Positions 11,517 through 24,322 of a stretch of 64,000 nt of DNA are shown here, piece by piece. Every line of letters begins with the position of its first letter. Position 1 is the stretch's first letter. The DNA is taken from contig CAVNZM010000016.1 in NCBI GenBank assembly GCA_963693365.1, positions 7,130,001 through 7,194,000 on the forward strand, given 5' to 3'. Source of the DNA: Amoebidium appalachense. Taxonomy: Eukaryota; Ichthyosporea. The translations under genes were made by a program, and so were the position numbers. Below the pieces are notes generated by a model. That model saw nothing but the letters and a program-made list of their open reading frames with translations, searched no databases and was not told the DNA's origin.

Positions 11517-11570
11517 CGTCACTATATGAACAGCTGCTTGCATCATAATATTCAGTCGGCAGCAAAGCAG

Positions 11571-13765
11571 CAGGGCGGCAACGCATCGTGGCGACAGCAA
11601 CCACCCGAACATGCGCGGCACGATCCTACAGCTGATGTTCTGCCACTCTTTCTCTCTGGCACTAGAAGGTGTGTAGCCCACACTCAGCAACCATTTTTCT
11701 TTTGGGTTTGCACGCCTTTCCTTGTTCGCCTTGCAAAACACGCACACTGCATGTACCCGTGCACTGTGGCGGGGGGGGGTGGGGGGGGGTATGCCTTTTT
11801 CCGGAGCTGTTGTGCACTGACGGTCTCGCCCTCAATGCCTTCTGGCAAGGGTTAAAGGTGCCCCCCTGGGGATGTCGGGTGCGTGCGCACACACTGTGTG
11901 TGTACCTGTGCGCGCGTGTGTGTCTGTTGCTGTGTGGAAGGCCAGAAAGGGGGGTGGGGATGGGTTGGTTTCTCCGCTCACACACTGTTTGGCGGCCTTT
12001 TTTCTTTGTTTTTTTTTTTTTGTTTGTGTGGTGAGATTGAGCGAGGGGGGTGATGTCTTGGCCAGAGTCCCGGCCAGTAACGGTATCGCCCTTGGTACCG
12101 GGGCAAAGCCAGTGACTAGCCCGAGGGGAGTTGGGGAGGAGGGAGGTGTATTGTAAGGTTGTGTGTGTGTGTGTGTGGAGGGGGGGGGGGGGGGGGGAGG
12201 AGGGGGAGGGGGGGGGAGGGGGGGCTGTTGTGTAGTTGAGAGCATGGCGCTGAGTGTGGTTGGTTCACAGGGGAATGCCGTCTTCTGCACAGAGAGGATG
12301 CTGCTGGAGAGGGCACGCGCCAACTAGTGCACCAAGACGATGGCGTGTTCTGCTGCCTCAATCTCCCAACCCAGCGGCAACACAACGAAACCACTATAGC
12401 CGTCAAACATCAGGGCCTACCCTACACCTGATGTTGACCACTGTCGCTCTGGCAATGGAAGGTGTGTAGGCCACATTCAGCAAACCCCATGTTTGCACGC
12501 CTTTCCTTGTCTGCCTTGCATAACACACACACTGTATGTACCCGTGCACTCTGGTGTGACTGGGGCCTTTGTGGGGGGGGGGGGGGGGGGGGAGGGGGGG
12601 TGGGATATGCCTTTTTCCGGAGCCGTTGTGCACTGACGGTCTCGCCCTCGGTGTCTTCTGGCAAGGGTTAAAGTGACCCCCTGGGGATGTCGGGTGGCGC
12701 ACACACTGTGTGTGTGCCTGTGCGCCCGTGTGTGTGGAGGGCCAGAAAGGGGGGCGGGGATGGGTTGCTTTCTCCGCTCACACACTGTGGGGCGGCCTTA
12801 CTTTCTTTTTTCCTTGTGTTTTTGATGTGGTTGTAGTGAGAAGGAGTGAATAGGGGTGATGTCTTGGCCAGAGTCCCGGCCACTAACGGTATCACCCTTG
12901 GTACCGGGGCAAACGCCAGCGACTAGCCCAGGGGGATGGGGTGGAGACGGGTGTGTGTGCACGGCGCTCGTTAACGTGAGGGTGTGGTGGTTGGTAGAGA
13001 TTCGAGGTGGTATTGGTGGAGGGGGGGGGGGGGGGCTTGGGGCTGTTGTGTAGTCGAGAGCATAGCGCTGAGTGTGGTTGGGTCCACAGGGATAACCGTC
13101 TTCTGGGCAGAGCGTATGGCGTGTGCCGATAGCGCACTAGGTTGAGGGTGTGTTCTGCCGCCATCTCCTTCAAGCCCGCCAGCAACACAACGAAGCCACT
13201 GCAGCCGTTAAACATCGTGGCCTACTCTACACCTGATGTTGCTGTGATCTCGCGGTGGCGATGGAAGGTGTGTAGCCCACACTCAGCAACCCTTTTTCGT
13301 GTGTCCTTTTGCACGCCTTTCCTTGTCTGCCTTGCATAGCACACACACCGTATGTACCCGTGCACTGTGGTGTGGCTGGGGGCTGGGGGGTTGGGGGGGT
13401 ATGCCTTGGGCCTGAGTCGCTGTGCACTGAGGGTCTCGCCCTCGGGGTCTTCTGGCAAGGGCTAAAGGTGGCCCCCTGGGGGTGTCGGATGCGTGCGCAC
13501 ACACTGTGTATGTGCCTGTGCGCCCGGGTGCGTCTGTGGCTGTGTGGAGGGCCAGAAAGGGGGGTGGGGATGGGTTGCTTTCCCCGCTCACACACTATGT
13601 GGCGGTCTTACTTGCTTTTCTTGTGTTTACAGTTTTTGATGTGGTTGTGGTGAGAAGGAGTGAATGGGGGGTGATGTCTTGGCCAGAGTCCCGGCCACTA
13701 ACGGTATCGCCCTTGGTACCGGGGCAATTGCCAGCGACTAGCCCAGGGGAATGGGGTGAGACGGA
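11571..13765 (+). repeat. ~0.8-kb tandem repeat, three diverged copies
   Basis: The marker AAGGTGTGTAG recurs at 11666, 12459 and 13265 (periods 793 and 806). Each copy carries CTCGCCCTC, TTCTGGCAAGG, CCAGAAAGGGGGG and CTTGGTACCGGGGCAA in the same order. A partial copy precedes 11666, and the third copy stops near 13765. Copies differ by substitutions and by the length of internal G-runs. No exon signature was found. The segment is probably a degenerate tandem repeat rather than a gene family. Confidence 0.9.
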
Positions 13766-14610
13766 TGTGTGCATGTTGCTTGTGAATAGGGGTGCTATGT
13801 GTGTGTGGAGGGAGTCCAACAGGATGTAAACAGTCACAATATGGCAAACCCGTGACCTTGGACCAATAGAGCGATAAATAAATGATTTCGGAACAATAAT
13901 GTGCACTGCTGTGACTCTGGACAACAAAATGCCCCCTTGTTCCCTCAACTACTAAGTCTGGCCATGGTGTATCATAGTGTTGCCTGTGAAACGCAAACAA
14001 TATCCTACGATGATGTGAGCAGGTTTTGTCAACGCGTGTGCATGTGTGTGACATGTGAATCAAATATTAAAAATGAGATCCCATTTGCGTGCCCGAGTGC
14101 ATGTGTATGCATATGAAATGGAGTTTTGTGTGCACGAGTGCATGTTTGTTTCTAAGAATGATATTCTCGTTTAATTGAAGATGAATTTTTTGTGTGAACG
14201 TGTGCATGTATCATGAGGTTGTGTGGAGGGTCACTTGAACTCTGCAGTGAAACAAACAAAAACGAGGTGACATTTAAAGTCATAAGAGGTACTATACAAA
14301 CCTGAGGAATGTGTGACGGGGCAAAGCCAGTGTGTGCATGCACGTGTGTGTGTGTGTGTGTGTATGTGTTTGGGTTGTGTTTCTGTGTGTCGGTGTGTGT
14401 GTGTGTGTAGTTCATGTATGGTGACATTGTCAATGTGTGACTTTCGGATCCGGCAGGCCATCATCCCCCCCTCCCCCCCTTCCAAAAAAAAAAGAAAAGA
14501 AAGTACACAGGCACACTTCCTCCCCCATCCACCCAGTCTGCAGCTTCCAGATAACGCTTCATTCATAACTGCATAATAGTTTACACTTGCGCATCTCGCG
14601 GTGGGTGGTT

Positions 14611-14664
<54 letters not shown>

Positions 14665-14669
14665 AGCCA

Positions 14670-14722
<53 letters not shown>

Positions 14723-15025
14723 AAACACACAAACACATATGGCACACACACACACACACACACACAAACACAAATGGCACACACACACACACAACTACAA
14801 GTTGGAACACCCGCTCAGTGTGTGGCACCACATGCACTGGCACGTGCGGGCATGCACACATATTGTGTGCACACTGAGTCTCATGCTCACAGACGCACAC
14901 AAATAACACAAATACACACACATGAGCACACCTACACGCATACACCACACACACCCCATCACGCATAATATACGTGCGCCCACAGTCTGACAAAGCTTAC
15001 AATAGCACGTACACCGAACGCGCAT

Positions 15026-15099
<74 letters not shown>

Positions 15100-15343
15100 A
15101 CGGCGCCATCACCACCACCACCACCACTATCGCACCTCTGGCTCTCTGGCGCACAGCTGGTACTGAGTAATTCCTCCCTGCTCCCCCCCCCCCCCCCCCC
15201 CCCTCCCCCCTCCCCCTTCTCCCCGCACACACACCCCACCCATCCACCCATCCACCCACTCACCTGCAAAACTTTGAGAAAAGAACAAACATTTAATTAA
15301 CATACACCTGCTTGTGGGCATGCCTCGCCGCACAGTGTCCTAT

Positions 15344-15394
<51 letters not shown>

Positions 15395-15488
15395 CGCACA
15401 TGCATTCGCGCACGCCCCGAAAAGAGCAGCCGCTACCACCAAACCCACCATTAAAATAACACCACATTTTCTGCACCCCCCCCTCCCC

Positions 15489-15520
<32 letters not shown>

Positions 15521-16115
15521 TTCCTTCTTTTTTCCGGGGTGAGGGGTGGGGGTGGGTCGTGGTGGGGGGGGGGGGGGGAGGGGGGGGGGGTGCTTTCCCA
15601 GCCTAGTCTGGCACACGGTACGAGAGTACACGTGTGTGTGTAAACACACAAACAAAGCCCTTGGTCCAAAATGGACATTAGATGCCAACATTCCCCACAG
15701 TTAATCGGTCGTCGTTTTGGAGACAACAAAGTTCTAATCAAAACAATAACAGAACAACTTTATTCGACAACGCAAAATCAAAACCAAAAATTCATTTGGT
15801 TACTTCTTGCCCGGCAAGAAGTCAAAATAAGACATTCTTGTCGTGCATGCTCGTGCGCATGGTAATCGCAGGGTTTGCCTGCACGTATTCCCTATGGTGA
15901 TCCACCCCCCTTGTCCCCGGGGGGGGGGGGGGGGGGGGGGGGGGGGATGGGGTAAAGGGGGGAGGCACCTCCTTCGAGAGTCAGCTTGGTTCGCGGTGGT
16001 AAATACACGTACATGTCCCCACCCCCCACTACTTTCATAGTAACTGGGTGCAGGTAAGGGAATGGTGGGAGAGTCTAACCGTCAGACTATACTCCCACCC
16101 CGCTCGGACTCCCCC

Positions 16116-16154
<39 letters not shown>

Positions 16155-16808
16155 GCCCCCTTCCCCCCCAACACAAAAATTTCTAATACCGTTGCATCGT
16201 CCCTAGGGTGCTATGATGTTAGATACTAGCATCGTAGCACCCTAGCTAGAGTACTGTCGGTGCTGGGTGGAAGACGGTAGTTCCCCCTGAGGCCCCCTAG
16301 GGGTACCTCCGGGAACAAACCGGGATATAAAAAAAAGTAGCATCGTCCCTTTAGGCTTCACTTGTAGGCAGAATATGGGCAGGCCAGAGAGGATCTATAT
16401 AGCCTGCCACACAAACTTGAACACATATTTGTATATATGCCGAAGGGGTTAGAATCCGACAATGTTTCCAAATCTCCAGCGCTGGGTGAGCCCCCTCCCC
16501 CCACCCCCCCCCCCCTCCTCCCCCCCCCCCCCTCCCCCCCCCCCCCCCCCCTCCCCCTTCCCCCATCCCACCACTTGCCCCGCCCCGCCCCCCGATAGTG
16601 GGAACAGTATGGGCACAAGAGTGAAGCGGACTAAATGCGGGAACAACCATTGGGGGAGGAGGGGGGGGGTCTCGAGTAAATTTATGGGCGTGTGCCTTTT
16701 CCCATGGTGTAACCTAATTGCAGTGCACAACGGTGACAGTCTGATTGGACAGCACAGAGGCTGGCTTAATGGCCAGTGGCATGCAAGGAACAGGGGGGGG
16801 GGGGGAGG

Positions 16809-16865
<57 letters not shown>

Positions 16866-16943
16866 CGGGTGTTAGTTTAGGAGGAGAAAGTGCGCTATGC
16901 TGGATTCAAAGCTTATTTATTTTCTATTTTTTTTTTTTTTTGT

Positions 16944-16988
<45 letters not shown>

Positions 16989-17034
16989 GGAGGAGGGTTG
17001 GGCATGTACCGTGGATGGTGGTTTCGATCGGGAG

Positions 17035-17067
<33 letters not shown>

Positions 17068-17133
17068 TCCCCCGGCGTTCCTCCCTTTTGCACCTTTTTC
17101 CAGTTGAAAACCAACTTACTTCCTACTGTGTGA

Positions 17134-17212
<79 letters not shown>

Positions 17213-18196
17213 CGCATGTGTGTGTGCATGAGCCCGCGCGTGCAACTCTGTGCCTGTGTGTACGTGTGTGTGTGGTTCATATCTTTAATTACATGGTGCA
17301 CGTGTCACAGTGCTTGTGCGAAGGAGTCATGCTATCGGTGTCCCCCCCCCCAAACAACCCAACCCCACCCCCTCCCCTCCCCGGCCCGCCGCCCCCGACC
17401 CCCTCCCCCCCCCTCCTCCCCTCCTTAATTGTATACGTATGTAGGTGTGAGTGTTCCCATCAGCCTTGACGCTCGAACCTTGGTTATACATATTACCTAT
17501 CACATGTACAGTGGGCATACGCGCATACGGGATATGAAGCATGTGGGGGGGGAGGGGGGGGGGGGGGGGGAGGGGGGAGGCCGGGGGGATTTTGGGAAGC
17601 AAAGATGGATAGTGTCGGGGAAGGGGGGTGATCCGAGGATGAGGTGGGTTTGAGAGAAACAACGGTAGAAGGACAAGAGTAAAGTAATCGCGTTTCAGAA
17701 CCCTCTCCCCCCCCCCCCCCCCCCTCCGGATCCATCCCCCCCAGGCCTCGAAGCACCTCCTGTAACCCCCCCTTCAAACACCATCACCGCTCAAAAACCC
17801 CTATGCCGCCCACATGTGTTGTTTACTTATATATATGGATCTAATTGGTGAAATTCTACGCTGAAGTACAATCGACGGGGGGAATTTGGTTTTCCGGGCA
17901 TCAGATTCTCTTAGAGTCTATAGATGGGTGTCACAAGTTTTCCCTATGTGCAGTTCTTCCTTCTTTCTTGCATATTTCTATTTGTGTGGACGTGAGGTGG
18001 GGGGAGGGGGAGGGGGGGGGGGGGGGGGGAGGGGGGGAAGGGGGAAAGGGAGGGAGGGAGGGGGAGGAACATTAACAGGCCTAGCCTCCGTCTCCTCCCT
18101 TCCTCGAGTTCTCTCCCTCCATCACACACACCCTCACGTGGGCACGTGCATGTACGCACGCACACGCACAGGCTGTGGACGGGAGAGAGGGGGGGG

Positions 18197-18231
<35 letters not shown>

Positions 18232-18442
18232 AGGGGAGACCGGTGGGGGAGAGGAAGCTCATAGTTGTCTATGGGAGCCCTCCCCCCCACCCCCCCCCCC
18301 CCCCCCTCCCCCTCCCCCCTCCCCGCACTTTTTTTTTCTTACCCGGAAATCTTTCATAATGCTTTAGCACTACTTGGCTAGTTTCGTGTGTGTCAATGTA
18401 TTGTTTGTTGGGTGCGGAGGGTGGTCGGATGTGTGTGTGGGG

Positions 18443-18479
<37 letters not shown>

Positions 18480-19341
18480 GGTACGACTAAAACGGGAGAA
18501 ATGGGCCCCCGAAGGGGGGGGGGGGGGGGGGACTAAGCTTTCCAAAGTCGTCCTGTTGGCAGTTATTTCTTCACGATTACATCAAGGAATCACCCTTGAA
18601 ACTCAACACAAACCACTTGTTTTGGCATTGTGTGACTTATGCCACACTTCCTATTAATTATATGTATGATAACAGTTTCACTCACTCACCACTATATCCA
18701 AACAGGGAAAGCCGGCCATGCTTTTAAGCTACAAGCACCAAATCTGCAGCATCTAAATTCAAATACTTAAATCTGTAGTACTTGCACTTACTACCAATGT
18801 GGAACTCCAACTCACTTATACACAGGTTTCCCTACGCTACAACCAAATATAATTGGATTATAATCATTTTGAAAACTCTGAAAACGTGGCCATTGCCAAT
18901 CACATATATCCTATATCCCAATCATGGATATTGAGAGCCCATAGGCACGTGATTATGAGCCAATCTCATCAAAGAAAAAACCAGAACAGCCAATCATAGG
19001 ATATGACACAGAAGTGAGTGGGAGCCAGCTCGGCTAATGTGTCCGGATTACCTCAGTTAAGAGTGCTATCAATGAAAGTAGTTTGTGCTTGTGTGCGTGC
19101 GTGCGTGCGTGCGTGTGTGTGTTTTTGTGTGTGTGTGCATTCGTGTTTGTGCATGCGTGTGTGCGTGCAAGCGCGCATGCCTGTGTGTGTGTGTGGGATC
19201 CGTGTGCACCTGCTTGTGTATGTGTGTTTGTACATGTGCACGTACTACAGCGATAAGTTATGTGTGCTTGCATGCTAGTACATAGGTTTTCCAATCAGCT
19301 ACATAGCAGCCTCACTCCTAAACTGCTCAAAATATTTACAC
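13766..19341. other. Gene-poor interval dominated by poly-C/poly-G and GT repeats
   Basis: Long C or G runs lie near 14614-14664, 15028-15099, 15918-15946, 16117-16152, 16815-16862, 16943-16987 and 18191-18230, with GT/CA blocks near 14675-14770, 15343-15392, 17139-17206 and 19096-19200. Unique islands at 13770-14330, 15600-16100, 16180-16480, 17800-17990 and 18540-19080 lack a coherent exon chain. A short minus-strand frame around 15800-15890 ends cleanly after an AG acceptor and may be a terminal exon, but no family was recognised. Two adjacent CCAAT-type motifs (GCCAATC) occur at 18890-19000. Confidence 0.55.
16064..16316. other. Cluster of three small inverted repeats (possible structured RNA)
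   Basis: Hairpin A: GGTGGGAG 16064-16071 with CTCCCACC 16092-16099, plus an inner AGTCT/AGACT. Hairpin B: 16-bp arms at 16203-16218 and 16230-16245 with one mismatch and an 11-nt loop. Hairpin C: nested GTTCCC/GGGAAC, GAGG/CCTC and CCCC/GGGG across 16280-16316. A poly-C run separates A from B. No transcript evidence is available. Confidence 0.5.
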
Positions 19342-20420
19342 TCAAGCAGGGACAACAGACCGAGAGCGAGATCGTGCCCTGTCCCCTCTCACTGCACTCA
19401 TTGGCCCATCCTTAACCTTATTTGGCTTATCAGTTTCCATCTTCCAATCAAAAGCCTCCTGTGTCATGTGCGCCAGATACAACATGATGTGACAAGGAAC
19501 CAACCAGGGATAGTCCCCACCCACACCTGGGCCCATGTGAAAGCCAATCAAACCGAGACACGAACCCAAAATCATTGGATGAGGAATGAATCCGTATGGG
19601 AATTGGGTGATCCATTTTGGCTCGCATCTTCCCAATTCCACGCCGAAATATGTACGCTCCAATCCCAAGGCAAGGAATGCGAGGAATGATATTCCGTAAC
19701 CGACGCCCAATAAGGTAAGAGAGTTCGCGTCGTATTTGAACGCCCTTAGGTAGAGATAGGTCAGGTTGCCGAGTGCCAAGGTTTTAAATAGCACGACGTT
19801 TCGGACGAAGTTGTAGTAGTTGATGTTTCCACGTACATAGTAGGTGGCAATATACATGAGGTAGTGCACAAACGATGTGCCAATCAGAAACATGGCATAA
19901 TTTTTGAAGTAGAGGGAGGTCGCCGCCAGCGAAATTAAATAGACCAGATTATTGGGCCCCATGTGTTCGTGGAAGAATGCAACCACGGCCGTCGTGACGA
20001 GAATCTGGTACGATTTGAACCAATCGAAAAACGATTTGGGTTGCAGTGTAGAAAGGAAAAGGTTTCTGGCCCACACATCGTATTCCGTTGTCAAAAACCC
20101 GCAAAGTCGACCGAAAATCCCGAATGCCTTGGGGTAGACGACATAGTGAACCTTGAGGCAAATCCGGAAATCGTTAATTTTTTTGGTTGGATCGCTGGTG
20201 ATGTAGTGGACTTCTCTGTTGAAATCGAAACCGAAAATTTCACCCGTGGTGATGGCGGTTGATTTGTCGGCCTGTGGGTGAATGTGATTGGACGGTGTTA
20301 GCCCGTTAGCCAATAGGACAGAGTGTTTAAGTTTAATGAAGCCGTAAATGCTGTGCAGCTTGAAACAGTATGCGTGTATATATCATACAGCATGTATCTC
20401 GGATGGGGGGGAGGGGGGAA

Positions 20421-20455
<35 letters not shown>

Positions 20456-20756
20456 CTTCATGTGCAGATGCGGTGTGTGCGCTAGTTAGCGTGTGTTGCC
20501 TACGTGTGTCCGTACATATTGCTATTTGTGCGTGTGCATACAGATGTGCGTGTGCGTGTCTGTGTGTTTATCTGATTCATCATGACCGTTGTATCATACC
20601 TACGACACCGTACACACATTGAGATATAAAACTTCAGCACAGGAGCATTTTTGATACAAGTCGTATTGTGTTAGGGCTGAGGAGTACGGAGAGGAAGGGG
20701 AGTAAGGGGGCTGATGTGTGTGTGTGGGGGGGGGGGAGGGGGAGGGGGGGGGGGGG

Positions 20757-20815
<59 letters not shown>

Positions 20816-21974
20816 GGTTGGGGGGAGGGGGGCAGGTGGGGTGTTAGGCTGGAGGGGGAAGGCCCGGAGGTGGAACAACATCCCCCCTTGCAGGGGGGGA
20901 GGGGGAGGGGGGGAAGAGGGGAGAAGCAGGGCAAGAAACCCAACTCTATCAAATGCAGACATACCGCGGCGTCTTGCCCCTCTGAAGCACACACGCACAG
21001 ACACACGCGCGCGCGCGCGCGCGCACGCACACACACACACACACCATAGCACTATGGCACACACGTACACACACACCTACCTGGGGGAAGTGAGTAGTAA
21101 TCTGCGTGTTTGGGCTGACTGCAAACATGCACCGATACACCGCACAGAATGGCCACCACCAATAGGGCCCATCCACATGTTTCATGAAGAAAACAGTGTC
21201 GCTATTTCCGTTGAATTTCGGGCATGTCACGTATATCTCGTCCATACCCGTCAACCTCTCGACGTTGTAGGTCTGCGGGTCGTAGATATCCTGAAATGAG
21301 GCTTGGATAGTCGAACTTTCGGCGAGTTTTGCAAATGCAGATCGGATTGGAAGGTCGAGTTTTTCGTACCACCAATGAGTAGTCGTTGCTTGTGTGGGTC
21401 TTTGATCAAGAACCCATTTCCGGATTATATCTGCGTTGGAGAGATATGTGGGATCGAGTTTGGTTGTAAACATGGTGTTGTGCGCTACGAGCCATGAAAG
21501 GAAAGGGTAGGGCATGTTTAGATATGCGTCTAGGAGAAGTGGAATGAGATAGTATGTGTGGATAATCAGGAGATATACTCCGTTGGGGTTTTGGATGTAC
21601 TGGCTCTCGAGTGTGGGTTCTCCGGTGAGAAAGTGTGCGTAATCTTGCGCCATGTATGATGCAATAAGTAGCCCACACAATGAGACCCACTCCAGATTTA
21701 GCAAGCCGGCAGCGTAGGTGACGAAAATTGTGAAAATTGCGTTTGCGAGAGATAGGCGGAAAGAAACCGTTAGGAACATAGTTGCTGCATAGATGAATGC
21801 AACCGTATTTCCGACATTCTCACCGGCCAATTTGTTGATGAGAGATAGACCGAAGATTAGGCCGAGGGGAGACGTGATGAAGTGCAGCGCAACATTTACG
21901 GAATTCTTGTGGCATTTTCGGAAATCGACGCACAGGGATTCAAACCCTGTGAAGCCTTCCTTGGCGTACGTCAT
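19342..21974 (-). CDS. Fusion protein: Mpo1-like (DUF962) domain plus PEMT-like phospholipid methyltransferase domain
   Basis: Two exons: 21974-21081 (298 codons, phase 0, donor CAG/GTAGGT) and 20271-19342 (acceptor CACCCACAG, then stop), giving 607 aa. Residues about 17-130 resemble Mpo1/YGL010w-like proteins: CHKNSVNVALHFITSPLG (21-38) and a later AQDYAHFLTGEPT with His114. In that family, histidines bind Fe2+ in an ER dioxygenase acting on 2-hydroxy fatty acids. A soluble middle section holds GPYWWWPFCAVYR. The second exon is a polytopic membrane domain with several hydrophobic helices. It ends in QFPYGFIPHPMILGSCLG and MTQEAFDW, like the C-terminal half of phosphatidylethanolamine N-methyltransferases (SAM-dependent, ER, phosphatidylcholine synthesis). 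The tail RARSRSRS is basic. The fusion partners are inferred from motifs, and substrate is unknown. Confidence 0.75.
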
Positions 21975-21999
21975 GGTGCCTGCGCATGTGTGTGTGTGT

Positions 22000-22030
<31 letters not shown>

Positions 22031-22277
22031 GGGGGGGGGGAGGGAGGGGGGAGGGGGGGGGGAAGGGGGGGGGGGGGGGTGGGGCACTGGGGAGGAAGAA
22101 AAGGGTGGGTGGAGGGAAGTGTAAATTACCGGTTAGTTTGTGTTGTGTCTGTGGTTGCCATTGGGGTATTCGAGTGTGTTTGGTGAGGCTAAAGCTGTGT
22201 GTGCGTTCGTAATGCCTGGTGGGGAGGCATATCTGGGTTACTAATAGGGAGGACAGAGTGTACTTTGCTTTGAGAAA

Positions 22278-22532
22278 ATGTCTACCGTTGAATTTGAACA
22301 GTTTCGCTCACAGCAATACGTGTTCTACAAAAACATATCATCTCTGTGTGTGCTCCGTGCATGCATGGTAATAAACTTATAATCCCCCTTCACCCCCCCC
22401 CCTCCCCCCCCCCCCCCCCCCCCTTCTTCCCCTCGCCTCCCTTTCTCTTTCCGTTTTAGGTTTCGGGGTTTGCATTTTGCATCGAAAACTTTGGGTACGA
22501 ACAAGTACGGCATGCCATATGCACAGTCCTGA
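22278..22532 (+). CDS. Candidate two-exon microprotein (46 aa), divergent from the PEMT fusion gene
   Basis: Exon 22278-22345 starts ATG TCT ACC and exon 22460-22532 ends TGA. The donor is CT/GTGTGT and the acceptor CCGTTTTAG/G, and the phases (2, then 1 nt) join. The product starts MSTVEFEQFRSQQYVFY and ends LGTNKYGMPYAQS, with no obvious signal peptide or membrane span. The G-rich 300-bp gap to the PEMT start could be a shared bidirectional promoter. I do not recognise a family. The coding-like composition in an interval otherwise filled with simple repeats is the main support; the first donor is weak. Confidence 0.35.
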
Positions 22533-22771
22533 TACATATACGTACACATGTCATACGAGAAGACTTTCAAAACACTCACGCATGTTGGAAAGACAAAAAT
22601 ACATCATATGACACACACAGCCACACACAATTGCAAACACAAGCACACACGCACACATGTGCATACCGCATATGCTTGCATACACACACACAATATCTCT
22701 TTCTCTCACCTTTCTTTCCCCCTCCCCCCACTCCTCCGTTTTTCTCCCCCGCTTATTATCTGTACAGACTG

Positions 22772-22837
<66 letters not shown>

Positions 22838-22994
22838 GCGTCACACACGCAAACACACACACACACACACACACATGCACGGACACATACACACACGCCC
22901 TCACTGGTTCTCCCCCTCCTCCCCCTCCCCACTCATCACCCTTTTCCACCTCATCCTTCTCAGGCTCATTGTCTAACCCCCGTACCGCCCCGCC

Positions 22995-23025
<31 letters not shown>

Positions 23026-24223
23026 AAAAAAAAAACAAAAAAACAAAAAAAAAAACAAAAAAAAAAAACCTTCGATTATTATTCACACACTTTCTGACTT
23101 TTCTCTCTCTATTCTTTCCCTCTCTCTCGCTACCCTAATATATTATCGTCACCACCTTCTCCTGCCTACTCTCCTTCCCCTCTTTACGTCTTGTTGTCTC
23201 GCCCTCTCCTGCAATCCTTTCACTCTCTCCCTCTCTGCCTCTCTCCCCCATACCCCTGCCTCCCCTTCCCCTCCCCCCCGCTCCCCTCTAGGACCCTATT
23301 GTTCACTCCCACGCCAAAAATCATGAAGACACATAAACAGGTTATGCCATTATATACCTTTTATTCGGCACAGCGGATTTCAGCGCAAATCCACCCTCCT
23401 CAACCTCGCAAAGTGAACCGAGAAATTCAGTCGACTCTGTCGCCTTCTAAACCGGCCTGCAGCTGGAGAGTATTTATACTCGGCAAGAGTGGAATGTTAG
23501 GAAATAAACTGTTTGACATAAAGCCAATCATATAAACTTGTAAATAACTTTATAGTTGCTTTTTACCCTTATATGGTTCTTTTATTTTCTGTTAACCAAT
23601 TGCGTATTTCAAAACCAGAGGTTCAAATTCCATTTACAACATTTCTCAACGCGCCCTCAGAACCTCCTAATGAACCAATGAATGGCGCAATATTAGAACT
23701 ATTGTTTTGCGTTTCATATTACTAAAACAATAGTATTCATATAATTTTGGCCGCAAACACAATCACCTTTTTGGAAATGGCGTAATGGCGTTTGCGTTTA
23801 GAGTAAAGCGTGCTGGGCTGCTGACAAGGCATGGGGAATGAAGTGTTTTGATTGGCCATAGATTAGCCTATGGCATGCCTCCACCACAGCACGTCAAGAT
23901 CTGCGCCTTTTATGGCAAGTGCGGGAAACTCAGACTCTGGTGACGTCACATTCACCGTCCGGGCCAGCGGCAATATGCATATGCACTGGATTATGCAGTA
24001 AGCATGCACTTGAACAATATGCCGAAGGGCCTGGATCGTTCAATCAAAGAAATAGAAAGGTATTCATTGGTGAAGGTCGAGGGGCGAAGGGCCCCGACGA
24101 GAGCTTGATTAGAAAGAGGGAGGGAGGGCGAGAGAGAGAGAGGGAGGGGGCCAGTCAAAGGAGGGGGGGGGGAGGCTCCGCTCCGGAGAGAGATCGAGAG
24201 ATCGAGATATCGAGAGAGAGAGC

Positions 24224-24271
<48 letters not shown>

Positions 24272-24288
24272 CAGAGAGAGAGAGAGAG

Positions 24289-24322
<34 letters not shown>

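Noticed and set aside
15795-15890. Minus-strand terminal exon (ending NVLF or FLPGKK)
   Set aside because: Two frames compete after the same acceptor and no upstream exons with matching phase or family were found; left as unassigned.
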